From an uncultured Collinsella sp. (GTDB taxonomy: Bacteria; Actinomycetota; Coriobacteriia; Coriobacteriales; Coriobacteriaceae), in contig CAKTVQ010000001.1 of NCBI GenBank assembly GCA_934630375.1, positions 1 to 64,000 on the forward strand: 64,000 bases of DNA, given 5' to 3'. The notes beneath the pieces are model-generated. The model saw nothing but the letters and a program-made list of their open reading frames with translations. It did not search any database and was not told the DNA's origin. Of the stretch, positions 10,726 through 20,044 are shown piece by piece. Both the position numbers and the translations under genes were made by a program. How positions within the stretch are numbered: position 1 is the first letter of the stretch; each line of letters begins with the position of its first letter.

Positions 10726-10736
10726 GTACGGCAGCG

Positions 10737-13037
10737 TTACTCGGCAGCGGCCTTGAACTTGTTGTAGTTGATCAGGCAGCCGGCCTTGACGATGGCGCGC
10801 TCCTCGGCCGTCATATCGGCAATGTAGAGCTCAATCTGCTCGACCGCACCATCGGCGCGCACCACGTAGGCGGCGATGTTCTTGAGGTCGCCATCGAGCG
10901 CGGCACGGATGCCCGGCACAAAGACGTAGTCGCCCACCTCAAAGTTGGGCTCGGCCTCCATCTGGAAGGGCACCATGCCCCAGTTCATGACGTTTGAGCG
11001 ATAGCGCTTGGTGGCGTACTCGTGGACGATGTTGGCCAGGCCGCCAATTACGCGCTGGCAGCTCGCGGCCTGCTCGCGGGCGGAACCGTCACCGGGCTTC
11101 TTGGCATAGAGCATGGAGCCAAACTCGGTCGCCTTGGCATCGGCCGCGACACCCGCGCCGGCCAGCACCTCAAACACGCCGGCAAGCTCGGCATCGAGCG
11201 CCGTCAGGTCACCCGCGGACTCACCGGCAACACGGCGCTTCTCCACGGCGTCGACCTCCTTGGAGCGGCCCACGTAGGCCGGGTCGCGGCGGCTCAGCGT
11301 AAACTCGGCCAGTCCCAGCGGGTTGGAGCGGAAGGAGCTCGTCTCGCCCGAGGGAATGAGCTCATCGGTCGTAGTGACCGGGTCCATGATCTTGGAGCAC
11401 ACCTTGAGCAGGATATCGTCGCCGAGCGGCTCCATCGCGGGCCACGGCTTGATGTTGGGGCCTTCGACCAGCTCGTCGGCAGGCTCCGCCTTGCCAAAGC
11501 CCCAGTACACGCGCTTTTTGTACGGCGCATCGTCAAAGGTGTACTCGCAGGCCTCGTCCCAGGTGTCCTCGGGCAGGTCGGTCGCCGGCGTCAGGACGCC
11601 GCCGTTGGCAGCCGTCGCCGCGATGGAGCGGGCGTCCATCAGAGCCACGGCGCTCAGCTGGCCATTACCCGGCTTGGAACCCTCGCGGTTGGGGAAATTG
11701 CGCGTGGTGTGGCGGATGGACAGGCCGTTGTTGGCAGGCGTGTCGCCGGCGCCAAAGCACGGGCCGCAGAACGCCGTGCGCACGATCGCGCCGGCCTCCA
11801 TAAGGTCATAGATATAGCCGCGACGTGTAAGCTCGAGTGCCACGGGCTGGCTCGTGGGATAGACCGACAGCGAGAACTCGCCGCAGCCGGTGTTGGCGCC
11901 CTTGAGCACGCGGGCAGCCTGGACCACGGAGTCGTAGTTGCCGCCCGAGCAGCCGGCGATAACGCCCTGCTGCACGTGCAGTTTGCCGTCGACGATCTTG
12001 TCGAGCAGGCTAAAGTGCGTCTTACCCTCGCCGATCTTGGCGGCCTCGAGCTCCACCTCGTGAAGGATGTCCTCGAGATTCTCGTTGAGCTCGTCGATCT
12101 CAAAGCCGTTGGAAGGATGGAACGGCAGGGCAATCATGGGCTTAATGCTCGACAGGTCGACCCCGACGCAGCCGTCGTAGTAGGCGACATCAGCGGGCTT
12201 GAGCTCGCGGTAGTCGTCGCCGCGGCCGTGCATGGTCAGAAATGCGTGTGTGTCCTCGTCGGTGGCCCAGATGCTCGACAGGCAGGTGGTCTCGGTGGTC
12301 ATGACGTCAACGCCGTTGCGGTAATCGGTCGTCATGCTCGCGATGCCGGGGCCCACGAACTCCATGACCTTGTTCTTGACGTAGCCCTTGGCAAAGACAG
12401 CGCGAATGATGGCGAGCGCCACGTCATGCGGACCGACGCCGGGGCGCGGGGCACCCGTGAGGTAGATGGCGACGACGCCGGGATAGGCAACGTCGTAGGT
12501 GTCGCGCAGCAGCTGCTTTGCCAGCTCGCCGCCGCCCTCGCCCACGGCCATGGTGCCCAGGGCGCCGTAGCGGGTGTGCGAGTCGGAGCCCAGGATCATC
12601 TTGCCGCAACCGGCGAAGTTCTCGCGCATAAAGGAGTGGATGACGGCGATGTGCGGCGGAACGAAGATGCCGCCGTACTTCTTGGCAGCCGAGAGGCCAA
12701 AGACGTGGTCGTCCTCGTTGATGGTGCCGCCCACCGCGCACAGCGAGTTATGGCAGTTGGTGAGCACGTAGGGCAGCGGGAACTGTTCCATGCCCGAGGC
12801 ACGCGCCGTCTGGATGATGCCGACAAAGGTGATGTCGTGGCTCGCCATGGCGTCGAAGCGGATCTTGAGCGCCTCGGGGTCGCCGGACGTATTGTGTGCC
12901 TGGAGGATCGAATACGCGATGGTGCCACGCTTGGCATCCTCGGGCGTCTGCGTAATGCCGCGCTCAGCAGCCTCGGCCACAGGCACAACCTCGCTACCGC
13001 CGCGCAGGTAGATGCCGTCCTCGTACAGCTTGACCAT
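10737..13037 (-). CDS. Aconitase-family hydratase (YbhJ-like)
   Basis: A 766-residue [4Fe-4S] hydro-lyase of the aconitase superfamily. Ligand cysteines are visible in [10 protein letters not shown] and FCGPCFGAG. The substrate-binding [12 protein letters not shown] stretch follows, and a C-terminal swivel domain contains [10 protein letters not shown] and [10 protein letters not shown]. The opening ([13 protein letters not shown]) looks more like the YbhJ/putative-hydratase branch than classical AcnA or AcnB, so activity on citrate should not be assumed. The start is the ATG behind GGGAGACAGT. It is a single gene, with a palindrome upstream at 13139-13156 and a long hairpin directly after the stop. 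Coriobacteria usually lack a full TCA cycle, so a role in a partial branch towards glutamate is possible but inferred. Confidence 0.85.
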   Translation of the reverse strand: MVKLYEDGIYLRGGSEVVPVAEAAERGITQTPEDAKRGTIAYSILQAHNTSGDPEALKIRFDAMASHDITFVGIIQTARASGMEQFPLPYVLTNCHNSLCAVGGTINEDDHVFGLSAAKKYGGIFVPPHIAVIHSFMRENFAGCGKMILGSDSHTRYGALGTMAVGEGGGELAKQLLRDTYDVAYPGVVAIYLTGAPRPGVGPHDVALAIIRAVFAKGYVKNKVMEFVGPGIASMTTDYRNGVDVMTTETTCLSSIWATDEDTHAFLTMHGRGDDYRELKPADVAYYDGCVGVDLSSIKPMIALPFHPSNGFEIDELNENLEDILHEVELEAAKIGEGKTHFSLLDKIVDGKLHVQQGVIAGCSGGNYDSVVQAARVLKGANTGCGEFSLSVYPTSQPVALELTRRGYIYDLMEAGAIVRTAFCGPCFGAGDTPANNGLSIRHTTRNFPNREGSKPGNGQLSAVALMDARSIAATAANGGVLTPATDLPEDTWDEACEYTFDDAPYKKRVYWGFGKAEPADELVEGPNIKPWPAMEPLGDDILLKVCSKIMDPVTTTDELIPSGETSSFRSNPLGLAEFTLSRRDPAYVGRSKEVDAVEKRRVAGESAGDLTALDAELAGVFEVLAGAGVAADAKATEFGSMLYAKKPGDGSAREQAASCQRVIGGLANIVHEYATKRYRSNVMNWGMVPFQMEAEPNFEVGDYVFVPGIRAALDGDLKNIAAYVVRADGAVEQIELYIADMTAEERAIVKAGCLINYNKFKAAAE

Positions 13038-13138
13038 ACTGTCTCCCACTCTGCCCAAAACGATTTGGGCGCATAGCATACATTCGTTCAATATCGTGCC
13101 ATAGAACGGTTGCGAGTGGGTTACGAATCTGCACGTTC

Positions 13139-13156
13139 ACTTTATCTAGGTAAAGT
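13139..13156. promoter_or_regulatory. Palindromic candidate operator for the hydratase gene
   Basis: ACTTTA-TCTAGG-TAAAGT pairs at 8 of 9 positions and lies about 100 bp upstream of the ATG, where a repressor could act on the promoter. No regulator gene is adjacent. Confidence 0.45.
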
Positions 13157-13186
13157 ACAGGACGAACCCCTTGCATCGCTCTCTTG

Positions 13187-13235
13187 ACAAGGAGTGTCCC
13201 AAAGTGCCGGCACAAAAGGAACGTCCCCAAGTGCC
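13187..13235. repeat. REP-like GGAACGTCCCC repeat
   Basis: A 50-bp stretch with CAAGGAGTGTCCC, TGCCGGCA and GAACGTCCCCAAGTGCC. A close copy stands at 41207-41255. In both places it directly precedes a copy of the structured RNA element. Confidence 0.7.
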
Positions 13236-13260
13236 AACCAAAGCAACGCCGCAGGTAGAG

Positions 13261-13412
13261 GACGGACAGCGAGCGGGTCGCATTTGAGACAAGGTGACGT
13301 GAAACGAAAGGGCGCTGACCTTCTGGTCGCGCCCTTGAAGTTGAACGTCAGATTGTCCAAATGCGGCCCGCGCAGCGTCGAACCGTTACGCGGTTTGGTA
13401 AAACCGCGTAAC
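13261..13412 (-). repeat. Structured, covarying RNA element, copy A (after hspR)
   Basis: In the gene-sense (minus) direction, a 12-bp hairpin (13385-13412, loop GGTA/TACC) overlaps the hspR stop codon by one base. A conserved CGACGCTGCGCG block follows, then long stem P1 (13273-13286 with 13358-13371, one G-T pair), P2 (TGACGT with ACGTCA) and P3 (AAGGGCGC with GCGCCCTT, capped by GACC-AGAA-GGTC and one bulged A). Copies B, C and D share this plan. Nearly identical to copy B at 49442-49593. Confidence 0.7.
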
Positions 13413-13828
13413 TATAAGTCTCCGCCTGCGCCCAAAAGTTTGCGCATGACCTGTTCGGGGTTAACCGAGCCATCGCGCGGGGCCAGGGCAGTGATCTTCT
13501 TCTGCATCTTGTACTCGTGCAGCTCATCCTCGAGTTGGCGTACGCGGGCGCGGAGCTTCTCGTTCTCGCGCTCGCGTTCCTCGGCGCGCTCCTTCATATC
13601 GAGGATACGCACCACACCGGCAAGGTTGATGCCCTCGTCGGTCAGTTGATTGATGAGTTCCAGACGCTCGATATCGGCACGCGAATACAGGCGCGTGTTA
13701 CCGCCCGAGCGCTGAGGATTCACCAGGCCCTTGGACTCGTAGACGCGCAGAGTCTGCGGATGCATGCCGGTCAGCTCGGCCGCCACGCTGATCATGTACA
13801 GCGGTTTGTTCCTATTGTCCTCGGCCAT
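13412..13828 (-). CDS. hspR: HspR heat-shock repressor (MerR family)
   Basis: A 138-residue repressor of chaperone genes, last gene of the dnaK-grpE-dnaJ-hspR cluster. Residues 8-75 are a MerR winged helix (YMISVAAELTGMHPQTLRVYESKGLV, then the RSGGNTRLYSRADIERL wing). A coiled coil follows at about 85-115 (RAEERERENEKLRARVRQLEDEL), and then a short tail. HspR works with DnaK as co-repressor and binds inverted HAIR sites; candidates lie upstream of dnaK and clpB. The gene starts 72 bp after dnaJ with AAAGGGGTCAGG upstream. Its stop codon overlaps the hairpin of a structured RNA element, an odd arrangement that recurs at pyrE. Confidence 0.93.
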   Translation of the reverse strand: MAEDNRNKPLYMISVAAELTGMHPQTLRVYESKGLVNPQRSGGNTRLYSRADIERLELINQLTDEGINLAGVVRILDMKERAEERERENEKLRARVRQLEDELHEYKMQKKITALAPRDGSVNPEQVMRKLLGAGGDL

Positions 13829-13900
13829 GCTACCTGACCCCTTTCCGTCTCGTTATCGTCCATCATAAGCCCGCGGGCGCGGGCGTGCGCCACGACCGCC

Positions 13901-14866
13901 CTAGTACGTCGCCTTGTAACGGTTGACCTTCTCGCGATAGTCGCGCGTGTCGGCCTCGCGCAGCTTGGTCATGGCATCGCGCTCGTCATCGGATAGGTTC
14001 GTGGGGACCTGCACCTTGATCTCGACGAGCAGCGCGCCTGTACGGCCACGGTGCTTAACGTCGGGCGCCCCCATTTCCTTAAAGCGGAACTTCTTGCCCG
14101 TCTGGGTACCCGCGGGCACCTTCAGACGAACCGTCGCACCGCCGGGCGTCGGCACGTCCACCGTGCAGCCGAGCGCCGCCTCGTAGACCGAGACCGGTAC
14201 CTCCATGGTCACGTCGGCACCTTTCCGCTTAAACAGCGGGTGCTCCTCCACGTGCGTGGTCACGACCAGGTCGCCGCGCTCGCCACCGGCAACGCCATAC
14301 TCGCCGCGACGCTTGTAGCGCAGCTTGCCGCCGTCGACCGCGCCCGCGGGCACCGAGACCGTAATGGTCTGCTGTTCGCCCGTCGAGGGAATGCGGTAGG
14401 TGACCTTGTGCGTCACGCCGCGAAACGCGTCCTCGGCCGTCACATCGACGGTCAACGACAGGTCGCCGCCCTTGCGAGCACGGCTGCGGCCCGCGCCGGC
14501 ACCGGCATTACCTGCAGCCCCGGCAAAGCCCGAGCCCCAATCGCTGCCCCAGGCGCCGTTGCCGCTAAAGATGCTGTCGAAGATATCGCCCCAGCCGCTG
14601 GCGCCCGCGCCGGTACCGTAGCCGCCGCCATACGCGCCGCCCGCGCCCGGCATGCCGCCAAACATGAGCATCTGGTCGTACTCTTTGCGCTTCTTCTCGT
14701 CCGAAAGCGTTTCGTAGGCCTCGCTGATCTCCTTGAACTTGGCCTCGTCGCCGCCGGCATCGGGGTGATATTTTTGCGCGAGCTTGCGAAACGCGCTCTT
14801 GATCTCTTTGTCGGAGGCGCTCTTGGATACGCCCAGGATGTCATAGAAGGTTTTGCCTGCAGCCAT
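13901..14866 (-). CDS. dnaJ: DnaJ-family co-chaperone lacking the zinc finger (CbpA type)
   Basis: A 321-residue Hsp40 that stimulates DnaK's ATPase. The J domain occupies residues 5-70 with the HPD motif intact (KYHPDAGG). A Gly/Ala-rich linker follows to about 130, and then two substrate-binding beta domains. The four CxxCxGxG zinc repeats of classical DnaJ are absent; only one Cys is present, so this is the type II or CbpA-like form. The start is the ATG behind GGAGAGGAGC, not the frame opening at 14899. It stands 108 bp after grpE, with a strong terminator between them, so dnaJ-hspR probably receives less transcription or has its own promoter. Confidence 0.92.
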   Translation of the reverse strand: MAAGKTFYDILGVSKSASDKEIKSAFRKLAQKYHPDAGGDEAKFKEISEAYETLSDEKKRKEYDQMLMFGGMPGAGGAYGGGYGTGAGASGWGDIFDSIFSGNGAWGSDWGSGFAGAAGNAGAGAGRSRARKGGDLSLTVDVTAEDAFRGVTHKVTYRIPSTGEQQTITVSVPAGAVDGGKLRYKRRGEYGVAGGERGDLVVTTHVEEHPLFKRKGADVTMEVPVSVYEAALGCTVDVPTPGGATVRLKVPAGTQTGKKFRFKEMGAPDVKHRGRTGALLVEIKVQVPTNLSDDERDAMTKLREADTRDYREKVNRYKATY

Positions 14867-14934
14867 CGTAGCTCCTCTCCTGTTACGTCCGCCGCCCATG
14901 CAGACGACGGCTCATGCTTTCATATGGCACTAGG

Positions 14935-14969
14935 TCAGAAAGGGCCCCGGGTGTTGCCCCGGGGCCCTT
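14935..14969 (-). terminator. Terminator or attenuator between grpE and dnaJ
   Basis: Arms 14940-14951 and 14958-14969 form a perfect 12-bp GC stem with a 6-nt loop. On the minus strand it is followed by TTTCT. It lies 6 nt past the grpE stop, inside the chaperone cluster. Confidence 0.82.
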
Positions 14970-14974
14970 CTCAA

Positions 14975-15817
14975 TTACTCCTCGGTGCTCTCGGCCGTAT
15001 CGGCCGTAGCATCCTCGGGCGCCGCTTCGGGCTCCGGTGCGGGGCGCTTCTCGCCACCGTAGGTCACCGTCACCATCGCGGAACGCAGGATGCGATCCGC
15101 CATGCGGTAGCCCTTCTGGTACACATCGTTGACGGTCTCGTCGTACTGCGATGCGTCCTCGACGCGACCCACAGCCTGGTGCTCGAGCGGATCGAACGCC
15201 TCGCCCTTGGGGTCGATGGGCTCAACGCCCTCGTGCGCAAACACATCGAGCAGCTTGGCATGAACCGCATCGACGCCGTCGACGAACTGCTTAAAGTCGT
15301 CGGAAAGCTCTTGGCTGCGGGCATGGTCGATCGCGCGCTCGATATCGTCGATCACCGGCAACAGCGCGGTGACAAGCTTCTCGGTCGCGCGCTCGCGCTC
15401 GGCGATGCGCTCGTTGGCGGTGCGGCGACGGAAGTTCTCCCAGTCGGCCTGCAAACGGGCGGTGCGCTCAGTGGCGTCCTTCGCCTTGTCCTCGGCGGCC
15501 TTCTGAGCCTCTGCCGCAGCATTGAGCTCATTGCGCACGTCGGCAAGCTCCTTCTGGGCCTGCTCGAACTTGAGCTTAAAGTCGTTGTCGGCGGCTTCCT
15601 CACCGGCGCGGATAGCGGCTTCCACCATCTCGTCCTCGGTCATCGTCGCCTCCTGGTTGGAATCCTCTACCTGGTTCTCGGCAGCCTCGGCGACCTCGGC
15701 CTCGTTGACCTCGGTATCGTCGACGGCCTCTACGGGAATCTTCACGTCCTTCTCCTCAGAGTCAACGGGGGCGGCGCCAGCGGCGGCCGCCTCCGTGCGA
15801 GCTTTACGGGCGGACAT
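14975..15817 (-). CDS. grpE: GrpE nucleotide exchange factor
   Basis: A 280-residue exchange factor that releases ADP from DnaK. An acidic, disordered N-terminus of about 75 residues precedes a long coiled coil (about 80-150, KLKFEQAQKELADVRNEL). The conserved head follows, with QADWENFRRRTANE, LLPVIDDIERAI and the closing DVYQKGYRMADRILRSAMVTV. A second acidic tail ends the protein. It is longer than E. coli GrpE (about 197 residues) because of both tails. It begins 2 nt after the dnaK stop, so the two are translationally coupled. Confidence 0.96.
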   Translation of the reverse strand: MSARKARTEAAAAGAAPVDSEEKDVKIPVEAVDDTEVNEAEVAEAAENQVEDSNQEATMTEDEMVEAAIRAGEEAADNDFKLKFEQAQKELADVRNELNAAAEAQKAAEDKAKDATERTARLQADWENFRRRTANERIAERERATEKLVTALLPVIDDIERAIDHARSQELSDDFKQFVDGVDAVHAKLLDVFAHEGVEPIDPKGEAFDPLEHQAVGRVEDASQYDETVNDVYQKGYRMADRILRSAMVTVTYGGEKRPAPEPEAAPEDATADTAESTEE

Positions 15818-15819
15818 GA

Positions 15820-17712
<1,893 letters not shown>

Positions 17713-17821
17713 TAGAAATTCCCTCTCTCTTGTGCGTTTGCACCGACTCAGCGGTCTGCCGAGCGGTGCTTCGGCTTGTCTTTCAGGATGTAGTGTATCC
17801 CCTTATGGGCCGGAATATACA

Positions 17822-17848
17822 AAATCTAAGTCAATTCATATAAGATTT
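17822..17848. promoter_or_regulatory. Candidate HspR (HAIR-like) operator upstream of dnaK
   Basis: AAATCTAAGT-N7-TATAAGATTT, identical in both arms and spacer length to the site upstream of clpB. Confidence 0.7.
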
Positions 17849-17973
17849 CTTATTGCTGAGAGTTTAGGTTCTTAAATGCGCAGGTAGATGCGCTGATTGA
17901 GTTCTCGGCAAATCTATCGAAATCTATGTAGAGATGGCTGAGGTTTGCGTCCGGGGGTGCCTGGGGGCCGTTT

Positions 17974-18087
17974 TGCGGAAAGCTCGTCCCGGTTTGAACG
18001 TGGATTCCGAGTCGCAGTTTCCGCTAGCGGGCCCAACCGGAAACTGCGACCCGGTTTTCGGCCAAATAACGGGATGCCCTTTCCGCA
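17974..18087. repeat. Nested inverted-repeat element (shared with 41 kb)
   Basis: Outer arms are TGCGGAAAG at 17974-17982 and CTTTCCGCA at 18079-18087. Inner 13-bp arms are 18011-18023 and 18038-18050. The tail TTCGGCCAAATAACGG also appears, slightly changed, near 41154-41170, so both belong to one repeat family. Confidence 0.65.
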
Positions 18088-18308
18088 GGCGCGCTCAATA
18101 GCTCAATATTTCAAGTCACCTTTAGCTAACATTTGCGCAGCTCAACGGCCCCACCTGCGCGTTTTTTAGTAAACCTTGGCATACTCGGCGAACGGTATGA
18201 AGATGCCGGCCAGAGGGTATTGCAAACGGTCGCTCCCGTGGTATGTTTTTGCCCGAATCAAACCGGCGCGCATCGCCTGTAGCGTCGGTCAACAGAGAGG
18301 AAACTACC

Positions 18309-18494
18309 ATGGCTCATCCCGTAATTGATGCCGACGAGTGCATCGCTTGTGGCGTTTGCGTCGACTCCTGCCCCGCTGGCGTTCTGGAGCTCCAGGACGT
18401 CGCTACCGTCGCCGACGAGGATTCCTGCGTCGCCTGTGGCGCTTGCCAGGACGCTTGCCCCGCCGGCGCGATCACCGAGATCGTCGAGGAGTAA
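18309..18494 (+). CDS. Small 2[4Fe-4S] ferredoxin
   Basis: A 61-residue clostridial-type ferredoxin that carries single electrons between redox enzymes such as pyruvate:ferredoxin oxidoreductase and hydrogenase. Two full cluster motifs are present: CIACGVCVDSCP (about residues 11-22) and CVACGACQDACP (about 39-50). Each supplies three cysteines to one cluster and the fourth to the other. The acidic surface is typical. The ATG has GAGAGGAAAC upstream, and the frame continues upstream only as non-coding sequence. It is monocistronic: a promoter-like sequence lies before it and a 16-bp-stem terminator 39 bp after it. Confidence 0.95.
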   Translation: MAHPVIDADECIACGVCVDSCPAGVLELQDVATVADEDSCVACGACQDACPAGAITEIVEE

Positions 18495-18533
18495 CAACTC
18501 CCCACTTGCACACTCAAAAGTACACCGTACACA

Positions 18534-18575
18534 AAAAGGAGGCCTCCGCATCGCCGCGGAGGCCTCCTTTTGTTT
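18534..18575 (+). terminator. Terminator after ferredoxin gene
   Basis: Perfect 16-bp stem, arms 18534-18549 and 18556-18571, followed by TTTTGTTTG. The symmetrical A-run and T-run could also serve the minus strand (niaR side). Confidence 0.9.
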
Positions 18576-18635
18576 GTGAGGATAACTAATATGGCACCGC
18601 CGCAGATTGCCGCTTAGGGGCGTTTGCAGCGTCGG

Positions 18636-19181
18636 CTACGATAGATCGTCCTCGTAAGGCATTAAATCAGCAAGGTAGCCTTTCTCCTTGAGTATGGCCT
18701 CGATCTCGTCGAGAGTCTGCTCGTCTTCCGCGGCGATGCGATGGAAGTGGTAGCCGCTGGTCACCGTCAGCAGTGGGAAGCTCTTGCCGCTCTCGATATC
18801 GTGCAGGTAGCGCTCGACATCGCGACGATTGCGGATGTCCAGGTCGGCCGTGATCTTACCGTACACGCGGTGATTGACGATCACGTTGAGCACGGCACCA
18901 CCGGCGTCGACGATACTCGTGAGCTCATCGCCTGCCTGCTCCACGCCGTGGCGAACCTTGACCAAGCGCGTGGGCACAGCGGGGCTGCTGGGGGCCTCCT
19001 GCAGCACGTAGCCGCGATTGGTCGCCACGATATCGTGCCCATCGGCGCGCAGCAGGGCGATGTCTTGCACGACAATCTGGCGGCTCACACCCACCTCACG
19101 AGCAAGTGCGCTGCCGGAGACGGGGCCCTTGGCTCGCTCGAGCACGCCCATGATGGCACGGCGACGCTCACGGGCGTCCAT
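18636..19181 (-). CDS. niaR: NiaR, nicotinate-responsive repressor of NAD synthesis
   Basis: A 181-residue regulator with an HTH_11 domain (residues 1-60, SGSALAREVGVSRQIVVQDIALLRADG) and a 3H domain named for three conserved histidines: VRHGVE, VNHRVYG and GYHFH are all visible. In Firmicutes and Thermotoga NiaR (YrxA) represses NAD genes when niacin is plentiful. Its ATG overlaps the nadC stop by one base (TAATG), so it is the last gene of nadA-nadB-nadC-niaR and is translationally coupled to nadC. A strong inverted repeat over the nadA promoter is the probable operator, giving feedback control of the whole operon. Confidence 0.92.
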   Translation of the reverse strand: MDARERRRAIMGVLERAKGPVSGSALAREVGVSRQIVVQDIALLRADGHDIVATNRGYVLQEAPSSPAVPTRLVKVRHGVEQAGDELTSIVDAGGAVLNVIVNHRVYGKITADLDIRNRRDVERYLHDIESGKSFPLLTVTSGYHFHRIAAEDEQTLDEIEAILKEKGYLADLMPYEDDLS

Positions 19182-20041
19182 TATTTACCGTCCAACAGAC
19201 GCAGGTGCTTGAGCGAGAGGTCGAGAATCGGCGCAGAGTGCGTCAACGCCCCCGAGCTAATAAAGTCAACGCCTAGGTCGGCGAGCGCGCGGATATTGTT
19301 AGCGTCCACGTTGCCCGAGCACTCGGTCTTGGCGCGGCCGGCGATAAGCTCAATCGCGGCAGCCATGTCGTCGTGGGTCATGTTGTCGAACATGATAATG
19401 TCGGCACCGGCCTCCACGGCCTCGCGTACCATGTCCAGGTTCTCACACTCGATCTCGACCGTCGTGGTAAACGACGCGTGGGCGCGCGCCATCTCAATCG
19501 CACGCATCACACCACCGGCGGCGTCGATGTGGTTGTCCTTGAGCATGACGGCCGTCGACAGGTTGTAACGGTGGTTGCTGCCGCCGCCGATCTCGACCGC
19601 GGCCTTCTCGAAAACGCGCATGCCCGGCGTGGTCTTGCGCGTATCGACGAGCACGGTCTTGGTGCCCTCGAGCACCGCGGCCATTCTGTGCGTATAGGTA
19701 GCGATACCGCTCATGCGCTGCAGGTAGTTGAGCGCCACGCGCTCGCCCGAAAGCAGCACGCGCGCATCGCCGCGCACCTGGCCCACGTGGTCGCCGGCGT
19801 GAACCTCGTCACCGTCGGCAACATCAAACAGCACCGAGCTCTGCGGATCCAGCAGCTCAAAGGTGCGAGCGAACACGTCCAGGCCCGCGATGATGCCGTC
19901 GGCCTTGGCGATAAGCTCCACCGTGGCGGGGCGCGCCATGGGGCACACGCTCGCCGTGCTCACGTCCTCAAACGTAATGTCCTCGCGCAGGGCCTGCAGA
20001 ATCAGATCATCGACGACGAGCTTCATGGTAATGGGATTCAT
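19181..20041 (-). CDS. nadC: NadC, quinolinate phosphoribosyltransferase
   Basis: 286 residues. It converts quinolinate and PRPP to nicotinate mononucleotide, CO2 and pyrophosphate. Conserved stretches are present: ALREDITFEDVSTAS, LNYLQRMSGIATYT, VDTRKTTPGMRVFEKAAVEIGG, NHRYNLSTAVMLKDNH and VEIECENL, with the closing barrel motif DFISSGALTHSAP. The length is normal. It lies 3 nt downstream of nadB and overlaps niaR by one base, so the three are tightly coupled. Arg, Lys and His residues that bind the two substrates are intact, and there is no sign of decay. Confidence 0.96.
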   Translation of the reverse strand: MNPITMKLVVDDLILQALREDITFEDVSTASVCPMARPATVELIAKADGIIAGLDVFARTFELLDPQSSVLFDVADGDEVHAGDHVGQVRGDARVLLSGERVALNYLQRMSGIATYTHRMAAVLEGTKTVLVDTRKTTPGMRVFEKAAVEIGGGSNHRYNLSTAVMLKDNHIDAAGGVMRAIEMARAHASFTTTVEIECENLDMVREAVEAGADIIMFDNMTHDDMAAAIELIAGRAKTECSGNVDANNIRALADLGVDFISSGALTHSAPILDLSLKHLRLLDGK

Positions 20042-20044
20042 GGT

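Larger units (their letters stand above)
10204..10736. other. 533-bp intergenic region rich in hairpins
   Basis: It holds the clpB promoter and HAIR-like site, then two tandem hairpin units built on TGTAACA/TGTTACA. One has arms 10385-10399 and 10419-10433; the other is at 10471-10509. A REP-like hairpin follows at 10522-10568, then a terminator-like stem at 10576-10598 and a 23-bp inverted repeat at 10654-10725. No convincing gene was seen. Confidence 0.75.
17713..18308. other. 596-bp divergent intergenic region
   Basis: It contains the dnaK promoter region with the HAIR-like site at 17822-17848, an inverted-repeat element at 17974-18087, and the ferredoxin promoter. A plausible ferredoxin promoter is TTGCAA at 18220-18225 with TATGTT at 18242-18247 (16-bp spacing). 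No further gene was seen. Confidence 0.7.

Noticed and set aside
13142-13360. A 72-codon minus-strand frame whose start resembles another frame at 49344-49541
   Set aside because: The similarity comes from the near-identical structured RNA elements. Copies C and D do not keep the frame, while the base-pairing is kept, and no ribosome site was seen.
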